64,000 nucleotides of DNA from Perognathus longimembris pacificus (Eukaryota; Chordata; Mammalia; Rodentia; Heteromyidae): the NCBI RefSeq assembly GCF_023159225.1, contig NC_063168.1, positions 57,887,398 to 57,951,397 of the forward strand. Direction: 5' to 3'. The notes below the pieces were generated by a model. It ran no database searches. It saw only the letters and a program-made list of their open reading frames with translations, and was not told the origin of the DNA. A program made the position numbers and the translations under genes. The number at the start of each line of letters is the position of its first letter. The stretch's first letter is position 1. Shown in pieces: positions 1 through 10,560 of this stretch.

Positions 1-166
1 TAGGCCTTACATTATGTTAGGAGATTTATCCCCTTAGAGCAGCCTTACCACTCAAGATCATATCTGGCTAGTGAGAACAATGTGAACTTCTTTCTGAGTG
101 TCTTACTGTGCTGTGCAAATTACATGCTACATATAAATATGTGTGTGTGTGTGTGTATGTATGTGT
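1..166. repeat. Unique flank with (TG)n microsatellite
   Basis: A short pure TG run lies at 141-157, followed by TATG-type variants to about 166. Nothing else is recognised in this flank. Confidence 0.7.
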
Positions 167-498
167 GACAGCCCTCCATATCCACTCTATATCTGCAAAT
201 TCAATGAACTGCAGATTGGACATATACAGAAAGAAATGCACACATACTGAACATACATAGGCTTTTTTCTTGTCATTATCTCCTGAACAATACAGTATTG
301 AAACTACTTATATAGCATTTGCTTTATACTGGGTATTTTAAATAATCTAAAGGTGATTTAAAGTACATGGAAGAATATGCCTGTGTTATATGCCAATACT
401 ACAGAACGTTGTGCAAGGCACTAGAGTAGCCAAAGATTTGGGGATTCATGGGAAGGTGCAGGAACCCATCCCTCATGGACTCCGAGTGACTGACTGTA
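167..498 (-). mobile_element. MER2-like Tigger-group DNA transposon remnant
   Basis: The block has the wording of the MER2 (TcMar-Tigger) non-autonomous element in reverse: a CCTCCATATCC-type end at 168-185, the internal CTTTTTTCTTGTCATTAT segment followed by ACAATACAGTAT, and a GGAACC...CGAGTGACTGACTGTA end at 465-498. The two ends are roughly complementary, as expected for terminal inverted repeats. It is non-coding and too decayed to be mobile. Seen: the wording and the paired ends. Family name: from memory. Confidence 0.7.
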
Positions 499-1309
499 CA
501 CTCGCATTAACTGAGAAGAGAAGCAGGAAATCCAAGTGCTGTTGTGTTTAGATTAGAACTAGGGGCAAGATGATGTTGAGGGAATAGAGATAGTTGACAG
601 GTTTTGGGGGGGATAAATCTGGGCTTTATACAAAGGTGATAGATCCTGGTACCATGGTAAATATGAAACTTACTCTCTTGGCAGCTGGTTCCCTTTTGTT
701 CTTTGTAAACCCCCCCCCGCCCCCGTGCTACCCCCTTCCTAAGCTCATCAGTGGGAGTTTTCTCCTCTGGGCATCATGAGTAGTCTGGTTGTGAAGGCAT
801 GCCCCAGGGGAGGCTTATGCTTGCCTCTGCTTGCCTCTGCTAGGATCCTGTTGGATTGCTTTGATTTCAGGCCAATTTGGGCATTGATTTCTCTGTTGGT
901 GGTTTTCACACTATGAGAGATGAGAATTTGGACCTTGCTTCTGTGCTTGGCACAAGTTTGGATTGCTTTTATTGCACCCCCAATTTTAGTCGTGCTTCCA
1001 TACCATTGTCATTCCCTCAGCTGGTAGGTGGGGCTTGTCTATCTCTTCCAGGCACCAAATAATATGGAAGGTCTCATTTCCAGTCCCGACTACCTACCCA
1101 TGAGGCCATGAATCTATTTGCTCCTGCCTATTTGTGAATCCCCAGTCTTGCTGACATGTTTCTGCTTTGAGTCCCCTCCAGCTCTCGCTCAGCACTCTCA
1201 CTTTAAATTTCTTCTTGTTTTTGGAATCTGGAATCTCTCTCTTCTTCCATTCAAATGCAGCTGTGATTTCAAATTGTCTTATCCAATATTTATATGTGGG
1301 GGGAGGGGG
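499..1309. other. No recognised feature
   Basis: Unique-looking sequence with a short poly-C run near 710-724 and a G-rich run near 1296-1310. Open frames here are short and show no domain signature. Confidence 0.6.
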
Positions 1310-1435
1310 GCTTCCTATGTTGGCTCAGAATTCCTTAGGGCTGTAATTAGCTGTCAGCCCCGTCTTACCCACTGGCTGGAGGACCTTATCTTATTGTAGA
1401 CACTCAATAAATTTCTGTGAATGAGTGAGAGAATG
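1310..1435 (+). mobile_element. LINE L2-like 3' end fragment
   Basis: The stretch ends with a CACTCAATAAATTTCTGTGAATGAG-type terminus, the wording of an L2 3' end, preceded by a weakly matching TTGTAGACACTCAATAAA context. It is short and diverged. Confidence 0.4.
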
Positions 1436-3190
1436 AGCCTGTGATTCTTTAGTACCACATCCTAATTACCTTCTGGCTAGTTATCAGATGCTAGAGTTTT
1501 AAAAAGACAACTAAGGCAGAAATGGAAGACCAAGAAGACAAATTTATAACAATAAAATCTTGTTATAATACACATAGATTCAAAGATCATGCATATTTAA
1601 CTTCCTAATGACATAGTTTAATACTGAAAATGCTAACTGGAAAGAACTATCAGTAATGGAAATCTTTAATACTGCAAGGGAGCCTGGCCAGAGAGAGAGA
1701 GAGAGAGAGAGAATGAGAAAGAGAATATGTGTGCTCATAAACTCAGAATGGTGTTAGAAGAGTGGGTGGGCTTTTATCTATGAGCATCTTGGGTACAGCC
1801 ACCTGAATCATGCCTGGCTTCCAAAGGGTGACCCATGGTGAAGTGCATTGCTTCTCCACTCCTGAAGCTGAGCTCCTGCCCTGTTCCTGCTATCTATTCT
1901 TTCAGCACCTGGGACAGTCCCCCGGATGTAGAAGTACAGGGAAAGACTGAAGGTTACAGGAGGGGCCTGTCAGCTTGTCAGCCATGTGAAGTCCCACGTG
2001 GCAGGTGGGAGCCTGTTCACCCTTGTCACACAGAGACAAGTGTCTGCACTCCGGCATGGGCTATGGTCCTTGGCAGCCCAACTCGGATTAGCCAACTCTG
2101 AAGCTCCGAGCACTTTTCCATTTGCCATGGAGCCGACTAATTTAATGAAGCCGTCACAGTGCAAACCTCGGGGCTTATTGGAAAAGGGCTCGAGCACAAC
2201 ATTATTTCACAGCAGTAGATTGCATCATTTTCATTTTGCAGCTTTCCAATGGGAAATAATAAAACAAAATTACAAACATAATGAAGAAAGAAAGAAGGAA
2301 AGAATAAAGCACTGGTTTGAGATGCATCCTCGGTGCTATGGCAGGGCTAGATCCCTTACTCACCTGAGACAGTAAATATAACCTGGCTTCACACTGCAGG
2401 AGAAAGCAGCCCAGGATGGCTGCACCTGCGACTGAAGATAAGAGACCGCAATAACTCACTGTCCAGCCTCAGCGAGGAGCCATGGGCGTCTCTGAAAATA
2501 CACTGCTACCTTGTGTTTCCAGAAATTGCAGTCTTCCAGAAGCACATTGTGGCCTGCGCCAACCACGGTGCTGGGGTCGAGAGCTACTGTCAAAGGGGGC
2601 ACCTTCCTTCTTTCGAAAGACAAAACGATGTCATTAATAGGATTTAGCCCATCCCTGGATAGAGGAAACAAAGCAGGTCCTGCCTTTATCCATCCTGCAG
2701 GGTGCTTTCAGAGTGATCTGACAGCCAGAAGCTAAATAGCAGTCAACAGAGGGACAAAGCTTTTGCCAAACACTGTTCTCATTAATTGCACTGAGTTATA
2801 CAGATGTGGGGAGATGACAGAGCTCTGCTGGGCCTTCTATTCTCCTCTGTGGGCTTGTCCTGTAGCCATTGAGGTGCCCCAGGCCTGACCTCCCAGCAAA
2901 AGGACAACTCCTTTCTTCCTCCTGGCTCCAGATTCCTCCCTGACTTCGACTGAAAATAGCCCCTCCCTCCTGTGATAGTGGAGTGTGAGACCATTTGAAA
3001 CCAGTACCCTCCCAACTCCCCTGGGTGGGCATCCAAGGTTGCCGAACTCCCTTCTCTCTTCTAAGATGCCTCCTCCGCTGCCAGCCTATCTCCCCTTCCC
3101 TGGGTGGCATCCATCTCTTTGCCACCTTGGCTCAATGCAAAGATGCTTGGGGGGTCATCTTCCCTTTTACTCTTTTGTAAGATAATGTAG
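1436..3190. other. Unique sequence; (GA)n at 1691-1712; possible conserved non-coding DNA
   Basis: No repeat wording is recognised apart from a pure GA run at 1691-1712. Two sub-blocks, about 2120-2300 and 2455-2830, are rich in AT-type homeodomain-like words and contain CpGs outside repeats. They look less decayed than their surroundings, but that is an impression. The open frames here carry no family signature. Confidence 0.4.
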
Positions 3191-3194
3191 GTTC

Positions 3195-3400
3195 ATATCC
3201 TAGCTCCTCTGGGTTTTCACTGTGTAACTAGGGAAAGATTATTTGACTTCTCTGAGTTCAATTATCTTCCCATTAAAGACCCAGAAATCATATTTGTCTC
3301 ATGATGTTATTGTGTGAGTGAATGAAAAGATTTATATGAAGTTCTTGCCCAGAGCTGGACATATATTAGGTCCTCTAAAACTCTTGTCATCCTTTAAGTT
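3195..3400 (-). mobile_element. MIR SINE, antisense
   Basis: Shows the antisense MIR order: GTAACTAGGGAAAGATTATTTGACTT, then a TCTGAG...CCCATTAAA core, then GTGTGAGTGAATGAAA and the GAGCTGGACATATATTAGG-type end. Ancient tRNA-derived SINE, about 200 bp. Confidence 0.6.
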
Positions 3401-3484
3401 TATTGTGATGATTAAGCATTGGATCCTAAAACTGAGGGCAGGGCCTGTGTGTACTGAAGGCTGACCCCTTAGGTCAGCCCATGC

Positions 3485-4065
3485 AGAGTGCTATAATAGA
3501 GATACCATAGATGGGGTGATTTAAACAACACTTCTCTTTTCTTTCTCTTTGCCAGTACTGGGATTTGAACTTGGGGTTTCATGGTTGCTTAGCTTACTTG
3601 CTTATGGTTGGTGCTCTACCACTTGATCCACACTTCCAGCCCAACTTTTTGCTAGTTATTTTGAAAATAGAGTCTTATAACCTTTTTTGCCCAGCGTAGC
3701 TTCAAACCTCAATCCTCTGGACTTCAGCCTTCTGAGTAGCTAGGATTATAGGCATGAGCTGTGAGCACCCAGCTTAGATATTTCTTACCATTTTCAGGGT
3801 TGGCATATCCATGATCAAGGTCTTGTGTGTGATGAGAGCCCACTTCCTGGTTCATAGACAACATCCTCCTATGCCTTCCCTTGGCAGAAAAAAGGGTAAG
3901 AGATTTATTTTGGGTCACTTTTAGAAGGTTACTAATCCTGCTCATTTGGGCTCTATCCTTGTAATCTAATATTGCTCACAGTCCCACCCTGCCACTGTTA
4001 TACTGAGGGCTAGGATTTCAACATTCAAGGTTCGGCTGGATAGAAACATTCAGTTCATTGTACCC
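3485..4065 (+). mobile_element. Ancient interspersed repeat split by a SINE
   Basis: The left part (3488-3530) reads GTGCTATAATAGAGATACCATAGAT-GGGGTGATTTAAACAAC, in the style of a mammalian repeat that starts with TGCTATAACAAAATACC. The right part (3776-4062) continues the same consensus order: GATCAAGG, CACTTCCTGGTTCATAGAC, GGTTACTAATCCTGCTCAT, then AGGATTTCAACATTCAAGG and ACATTCAG. The halves are separated only by a younger SINE. I cannot name the family with certainty. Confidence 0.55.
3531..3775 (-). mobile_element. B1-head/ID-tail composite SINE, antisense
   Basis: Read antisense, it has a 7SL/B1-like head (GCCTATAATCCTAGCTACTC at 3734-3755 complement, then a TTTGAAGC B-box-like word) and an ID-like right module with GTGGATCAAGTGGTAGAGC. 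The head is at the right and the T-rich side is at the left (3535-3552). It sits inside the older repeat at 3485-4065. Confidence 0.75.
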
Positions 4066-4834
4066 CTCAATCATATGGGTCCCTTAAAGGTCAGACTGGG
4101 GTTTGAAACTCTCCTGTGGGATTACGTAGGGCCATAGAGAAGGCTCAGACCCAGAGTAGGGAAGCCGAGAAGGGAAGTGAGGGTCAAGGAGGAAAGTATG
4201 AAACCTCATGGTTTTCCTAACATGTACCTCTGCTGTCTCCCCACCCTCTATTTCCATGTCTACTCCCTCATGGGGTATTGGGTTATGAGGAGGTGAACCC
4301 TTTGGGGCTCAGGTGTCACAGGAGAAGAGGCCAAGACAGATATGGAAGGAACTCCATACAATGGCTTAGTTAAACGCCTCCTGGCCCAGCACCCTCAGAG
4401 AGGCACTTTCATCTCCACAGAAGTCAGTCTTCACCCCACACCTAGACACTCCCAGCTCTGAGTTCTACCCTCTGTGAGAAATCTCTGCTCTGGTACGTGA
4501 GTTTCCATCTTCTGTCTGCATCCTTCCTCTCTTTGTTCCTCTGCAGTCCTGGGCTGGCACCATCTCCACTTCAGAGCTGCCCCTAAATGCTACCTCAACA
4601 CTGAATTCAGCCTGCGGACCAGTGCCCACTGTCCCCCAGTCCTCCATTTTTGCTTCCTGAAGGGGTCATTTGCCCAAGCGTGAGATCTAAGTCATTTCAT
4701 GGGACAGAATCCTTAGGTCCACTGTTATTGGCCATAAAATGCTCTGAGCAGAGTGAGACTGGAAGCAGCACAGGCAAACAGGTCAAAGGCGTAAGTAAGG
4801 CAGAGTGTTCTGAGGTGGAAAGGAGGAAAGGAAG
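4066..4834. other. No recognised feature
   Basis: Unique sequence of moderate GC. No repeat wording, splice-bounded exon or long open frame is convincing. Confidence 0.6.
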
Positions 4835-4912
4835 CCACATGAGATGACAGTGTGAGTCCTTGAGTTCAAGCACCTGTACCAGCACACACACACACACACA
4901 ACAAATAAATCA
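4835..4912 (+). mobile_element. 3' end of an ID-type SINE with CA tail
   Basis: The words GAGTCCTTGAGTTCAAGCACC and TGTACCAGCACACACACA match the 3' end of the composite SINEs elsewhere in the window, which read CCTGAGTTCAAG...CCAGTACCAGCA. It continues into (CA)n at about 4883-4900. The 5' part is not recognisable. Confidence 0.45.
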
Positions 4913-5054
4913 GCAGAGCAGTATATTATAACCACTAGAATGCTTCTTTGTGACCTGCATTGGTCTAAGCATTAATGGAATTCAAATCTTTCATGGAATC
5001 TGGGGATATAAAGTAACAGCTCACCCCCTATCCATCTTCTAGGGAGTTGTTTGA

Positions 5055-5132
5055 GGGCTAGAAAAATAACTTACCCAAAAGTCCTATAATTTGAACCACA
5101 TGTAAGAGCCAAATCCAAGAATCCCTCTCCTT
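5055..5132 (+). mobile_element. MIR SINE fragment
   Basis: AATAACTTACCCAAAAGTCC then TTTGAACCACATG and GAGCCAAATCCAAGAATCC follow the MIR core order. Short and diverged. Confidence 0.4.
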
Positions 5133-5365
5133 CAGTTCTAGGTCCAAAACCCCTAAGAATCCACTGCTCACATGAAGGACAGAGTAACAAATACTTGTAT
5201 TCATACCAGAAAGAAAATTCTAGAAATGCAGTCAAGTTCCCTGTGCTCCAGAATGGCTGACTTTCAAAATTGAGTTATTCTCTCTCTGTAACAACTGGCT
5301 ATCCACACTGACCCCCAGCTTTATTCCTTCATTGGCCATTTGTTAGGTAGGGGAGGACAAAACAT

Positions 5366-5582
5366 TTAGTGAGCTAATATGATGCGTCAAAACCACGCAT
5401 ATGTGCTCTGCATTCACTATTTTACTCGTCACAAACAGCATTTCATACCGGACAGGTATAAATGCCACAGTTTTATAGATGACATATTTGATTCTCAGAG
5501 AAGTTAAATAACTGGTCAAGGTTGCCCAAGTGATAAATAGCAAAGCAGGCACTGCATCTCAGTGACCAAGCCTCCAACACGC
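5366..5582 (+). mobile_element. MIR SINE
   Basis: The MIR order is clear: TCACTATTTTACTCGTCAC, then ACAGTTTTATAGATGACATA, GAGAAGTTAAATAACTGGTC, AAGGTTGCCCAAGTGATAAA, and GCAGGCACTGCATCTCAGTG. Sense orientation. Confidence 0.65.
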
Positions 5583-7205
5583 ATGGCAGTCAGCCTCCCT
5601 CCCACCAGATATATATGTAAATCACTCCACAATAAATATTTAGTAGGTGCCTGTTCTATGCCAGAGCCTAGACATCAGTCCTTGCCTTCAAGGACAAGCA
5701 GAGGAGAGAATCTGATTTCATTTTAAAGGAAGTATGGAGAAGTGTCAGGGTGCTTGGTAATACCACTGATAGAGCAGAGCTTGCTTGGGTACAGGGAGAG
5801 AAGGGGTGAGGAATGATGAGCAGAGAATGAGGTGGTTTCATTGTGAGGCTGCCAAGGAAAAAGGAATTGGGCTCAGGTCTACACAGGGGTGCCCACATCT
5901 CCTCCCCAACCCTGTCTCTAAGGCCCAGTTAGTCCTTCCTGTATGATCAATAAGATGGTCTCTTCATGGACTACAGACTGTTCTGAAGATGGAGAAGAAA
6001 GTTGTACCTTGAACTCTCCTCCAAGAACTTCTTCGGCCCCCCAAAGCAGGAGAAAGTAGCTTGGTGTCCCCTTGTGTTCCCACGACACCTTCTGTCCTCA
6101 TGGAATGCTTTGTGTCTACACACCCTGACATTCTGTGTCTTCCAGCATCCTCTGCATTCCCCATCTTCATTCCCCATCCATCTGGTTTACATGTCTTTCC
6201 CCTGGCCCCACTTGTGCATGAGCCCCTCAGAGAACTCGACCTACCCTCCAGTCACCTGGGCCTGGTTGTCATAGGTGCTCAAACTGCACCATCCTAAGTG
6301 GATCCAACCAGCTTGTCCAGGGAAAATGGATCCTTTATCTACTACTTCCCCATCTAACCCCAGACCACTTGTCTGAAAGAGGTCCTTGGACTTCGACAGC
6401 ATAAAAAGTCTACCATGCGTTCTGACTACCCATAACTCCTTCTGTTGGCTCAGTAAACTGTTGAGTACCTCTCTGCCTCAGCCTGTGGATGGACTCTGGT
6501 TGCTTCTGCATTTCCTCTAGGGAAAGTGGAAGTGCAAATCCAACAGGAAGGATCCTGGTGGCAGGGACATCAGAGGAGAGAGCTATGGCCTGCAGAGTTT
6601 ACCTGGATTCCCTGAGTAGAGCTAACCTCATCAGAAGAGCAAGATAATAGGCTAGCATCCAGAGGGAAGACCGATGACCACCCTTCCCTGCACAGCTGGT
6701 TTGGGACATTCAGACCCAATCAGCGTAAGAGTAACAGCAGACCAAAGGGGAGCCAGGCTTCTATGTTTGAATCACAACCACAGGAAGTATTTCAGATTCC
6801 AGGGGCAAAAGCTACAGAGCCAGGAGTTTGAGCTGAACATTAAATCCCTGCATCTCTGCCTCTGCTTGACCAATTCCTTCTGATTTCAACAGCTCAATTT
6901 GATTGCCTTGCCTTCTGTATTTCTATTACAAAACAAAAGGAAGGTATAGAGTACTGACACATGAACAGAATCATAGAAAACGTTTTTTGAGTCCAGCCCC
7001 AATTTCTTGGCAGGCCTGTGCCGGTCACTATAGCCACTTGATTCCATTTGAAACACCTTCAGAAATAATCATTCTTCATTTGATCAAACCAGGTCAAACA
7101 CGGTGATGTTGCAGATAGGGTTATGATGGCCACCATGAGATGAGAGCCTCAAGCCAAACTTCTAAACGCCCTTGCAGGAGGACAGGGCTAACTTGGTCTA
7201 TAAAA
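5583..7205. other. No recognised feature
   Basis: Mostly unique sequence. A stretch at 5628-5710 (CAATAAATATTTAGTAGGTGCC with TTGCCTTCAAGGACAAG) may be another very old SINE/LINE relic, but is too short to name. Confidence 0.5.
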
Positions 7206-7214
7206 CAGGAAATT

Positions 7215-7421
7215 GGGGCTGGGGATATGGCCTAGTGGCAAGAGCGCTTGCCTCATATACAAGAAGCCCAGCACCACATACACAGAAAATGGCCAGAAGT
7301 GGCGCTGTGGCTCAAGTGGCAGAATGCTAGCCTTGAGCAAAAAGAAGCCAGGGACAGTGCTCAGGCCCTGAGTCCAAGGCCCAGGACTGGCAAAAAAAAA
7401 AAAAAAAAAAAAAAAAAAACC
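7215..7421 (+). mobile_element. ID-dimer SINE (geomyoid IDL type), young
   Basis: Full-length two-module SINE. The left module starts GGGGCTGGGGATATGGCC and carries pol III box A/B-like words as in tRNA-derived ID elements. The right module starts GTGGCGCTGTGGCTCAAG and ends CCAGGACTGGC. A 28-A tail follows at 7392-7419. A 9-bp target duplication CAGGAAATT flanks it at 7206-7214 and 7422-7430. The intact duplication and long pure tail suggest a recent insertion. Confidence 0.88.
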
Positions 7422-7430
7422 CAGGAAATT

Positions 7431-8555
7431 GCTCAGAGCCATACAGTAGCTGGTTCAGGGACACATAGTAAGAAAGAGGAAGGCACGGTGGAAATCCACT
7501 CATTTCCAGCTCCCTGGGCTTGTTCTCTTACCTTTCCTTCAAGGAAGTTTCACTTTTATAGAATTTAATCAAGAAAAATTTTAAATTATACTGATATTTC
7601 TTAGAGTATCAATTTAGGACATTTTTCTATCGACTTCATGCCATAGCAAATAAGGACTTAGTTGTTCTATACTGCTACACACATTTCTCTCCCTTCATTC
7701 CTGTAGCATATTTATAACATAATTCATGGCAAAATCAATAACCAGCATTTACATGCTGAGGCAGATAGCATGTTATAACTAAACTGGGCTTTTTTTTGGT
7801 ATAATCTTGTGTTTTTTCCTGGTTAATAATTGCCTCATTTTTTTCCATTGCCCTGGTTTTCTGAGAATTTTTCACATTTTAACCTCAAATTTCCAGTATA
7901 TTATAATAACATTTTCCATAATCTCAAACAAAGCATCTTTCTGCTGAGAGTCCTCACTTAAGGGGATCTCTGTTCAAATGTTTCAGTGTCAATAGCTCTC
8001 TTTAATTTCCAAATTCCCAGTTGGAAAACCTTATATCCTACATTTTTAGCGTTATTTCTTACATTGCCTCTTTGTTTATTAGATGATTGAGTTCCTTTTC
8101 TATGTTCTTATGGAGTTGTCTAGCTTTCTTTCTTGGTTTGCTTGTTTGCTGTGTTCTGTCTTTCAGCTTTGAAAACATTTGAAATTTCTAGTCACCTAAG
8201 AGCATCAGGCTAAATTTCAGAGTGACTCTGAAGCAGCTAGAGATTTTGTGTACAAGGGCAAGGCATACCATCTGTGAGCTGAACAACAGAGTCCTCAGAG
8301 CTGGTTTGGCATTTCCGTTTGGAGGGTCCCCGATATCTATACTGTAGCGATTTGGTTTTGTTCTCTTTGGTTCCCATAGAGAACTATTTCCACCCTCAAA
8401 ATGTATGCTAAGCTTGGCTTTCTGGACATAGGACTGCAGAAGAAAGTTGAAGCCACCACATTTCAACAAGCAAAACTTTTATGACAGAAAAGAAATGAAT
8501 ACATCTGATAACCCCAACCCTTGAGCCTGGTGCCCTTCTCTTATCCACAGACCCT
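7431..8555. other. AT-rich sequence, no recognised feature
   Basis: The segment 7600-8160 has the T-rich texture of an old antisense LINE, but no definite L1 word order could be followed. Confidence 0.5.
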
Positions 8556-8945
8556 CAAGGGATGAGACTTAGTCACTTTTTTTCATCACTGTAACCAAAT
8601 AGTCAAGACAAACAATTTAAAAGGTAACTTGTTTGGGCTCCAAGTATCAAGTAATTCGTTCATGGGTGGCTTGCTCCATTGTTTCTGAACAATGGTGAGA
8701 CAGAATGGCATGGAAGAATACCACCGCTCACATGGTCCTCAAGAAGCAGAAAGAGAGAGAGAAAAGAGGACAAGGTATTTGTTCCTAGGACATAATCCCA
8801 GTGGCCTACTTCCTCCAGCTAGGCTCCATCTCCTGCTTTACATCACCTCTCAAAATAGCCCCACTAGCTGGTGAGCAAGCCTTCAACACATGAGCCCATG
8901 GAGGACATTTCATATTCATATCCTCTCAGAATCTCATATTCCTCC
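8556..8945 (+). mobile_element. Old interspersed repeat, probably an L1-type 3' untranslated segment
   Basis: The order TCACTGTAACCAAATAGTCAAGACAA, then TTCATGGGTGGCTTGCTCCATTG-like, ATGGTGAGACAGAATGGC, CCAGTGGCCTACTTCCTCCAG and ACACATGAGCCCATGGAGG resembles a widespread mammalian repeat tail. It is about 390 bp, diverged and non-coding. The family is not certain. Confidence 0.5.
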
Positions 8946-9772
8946 TACAACATAAGTGAGTGCCAAGAATGGGATGATATCAATAGGAAATGATAGTCAA
9001 ATCCTTCCTGAAGCCTATGTCCTCTCACACAGGCATTGTCATTCTTGAGATTGAGTGAGGAGGCAAATCTGATACAGCACATTTGACAAGAGAACTGAGG
9101 TCTCTGCTACTCACTCCGTTTCCACCCGGCACTTTCTTAAGAAAATGGCTGTCTTCCTTCTTGTTTCTATGTAAACTGACCTTGGTTTTTTGAACTTCAG
9201 GTGGTATTTGCCCTTCTTTGTAAAGTGTCCTTTCACCAAGTGATTTTTTTCCCACACAAATATATCTTGGTAACTCTCCCTCTTGGTATGCCTTCATTAA
9301 GTCTCTAATCAGGACCACAGCCATCATAGTACCTCTGCTGGTCATCACCCGCCAAGCATACACACCCCCTGGAGCCAGAAAGTCCAGAATCCCTTCCCAC
9401 TTAGGTTTTCAAAATTTTGTGGCTGGAGTCTGGGAATTTATTATTCGAGAACATTGGGTAATTCTGGTGATCTGCTAGGCTTTCCAGACCTATTGTCTGA
9501 ACATGAACCTCTGCTATCCTGGGTCACATGTTCTTACCCATTTGTTCCTGCCTTGACTGGACAGAGCCTAAACCCCAGACCTTGGGCTCTGAATCATCAT
9601 GTATCCAAGTTCCTCTCAACCAGACTCTTCTCTGTCCTCGCAATGGCCTCCCCTCTCAGGCTAGCTTCATGGACTTTCTGCCCTTTTGCCCCCTCCCCCC
9701 CACACACACTTTTTTAAGTATAGGTGAAGTGTTACCAGACCTAAATTCCAAGTAGGTTCAGGGACAGGAAAG
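8946..9772. other. No recognised feature; 130-codon open frame on minus strand judged chance
   Basis: An uninterrupted minus-strand frame spans about 9025-9411 without a repeat explanation. It has no recognised domain, start context or splice sites, and frames of this length are expected by chance in 64 kb. The rest is unique sequence with a short CA run near 9701-9710. Confidence 0.5.
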
Positions 9773-9974
9773 GCTTTTTTTTCTTGCCACTCCTAGGGCT
9801 TGAACTCGGGGCTTGGGCACTGTCCCTGACCTTCTTTTGCTCAAGGCTAGCACTCTACTACTTGACCCATAGCACCACGTCCAGCTTTTTCTATTTATGT
9901 GATACTGAGGAATCAAACCCAGGGCTTCATAAATGCTAGGAAGCACTCTGCCACTAAGCCACATTCCCAGCCCC
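9773..9974 (-). mobile_element. ID-dimer SINE, antisense, older copy
   Basis: Antisense order: poly-T (9774-9782), then the right module (GCCAC...GGGGCTTGGGCACTGTCCC, TTTTGCTCAAGGCTAGCACT), then the left ID module ending CCACATTCCCAGCCCC. It differs from the 7215 copy at many sites. No clear target duplication was found. Confidence 0.8.
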
Positions 9975-10399
9975 CTTTCTGCCCTTTTGAAGGCTCACAT
10001 CCTATCTATCTCCTGAGTTATCACCCACCCAAGTCTTGATATGAGCCCCACGCTACATAGACCTTCTGGTACTCTTTGGGTCTCAGATCTAGTAAGTGAA
10101 ATGAATTCTATTGCATGCAACATTTGGGCTAAGGAAAGATGTAGATGAGGTACTTTGAGCAATGAAATAATGACTTCAGGTGGTCAACTCAGGGATGTTC
10201 ACACTGAAACAACATCTCAGTGGACCTTTTAGTCATGGATACTTTTGTATATTCATGGAGAATGGGAAGTTTAACCTAGGAATCTCTCCTGAACCATGAG
10301 GAGAATGTCCACCTCTCCTGCTATTGCATTACAGGTACTACCATTATTATGTCTCCTCATCAGATCCCTACTAGATGAACAACCACAGATCCTAATTTG
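9975..10399. other. No recognised feature
   Basis: Unique sequence between an antisense SINE and a MIR. No wording of a known family was followed here. Confidence 0.6.
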
Positions 10400-10560
10400 C
10401 CCTTATAATTTGCAACTACTCAACAGTCCTGAAAAGCAGGCATGCCTATTCCCATTTTAGAGATGCAGAAAACAAGGTACAGAGGAGAATGTTTCTCTCA
10501 AGATCTTTAAGTGTAAACAAGGAAGAGTAGCAAGCCAGTCCCTGGACTGGATTCTTTTCT
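10400..10560 (+). mobile_element. MIR SINE
   Basis: The words CAACAGTCCTGAAAAGCAGG, ATTCCCATTTTAGAGATGCAG and ACAAGGTACAGAGGAGAATG follow the sense MIR core. Confidence 0.5.

Noticed and set aside
1986..2375. 129-codon plus-strand frame
   Set aside because: No domain, low-complexity Lys/Arg stretch from AAAG repeats, no splice evidence.
9025..9411. 130-codon minus-strand frame with mixed composition
   Set aside because: No recognised family, no repeat origin and no exon boundaries. This length is expected by chance in 64 kb over six frames.
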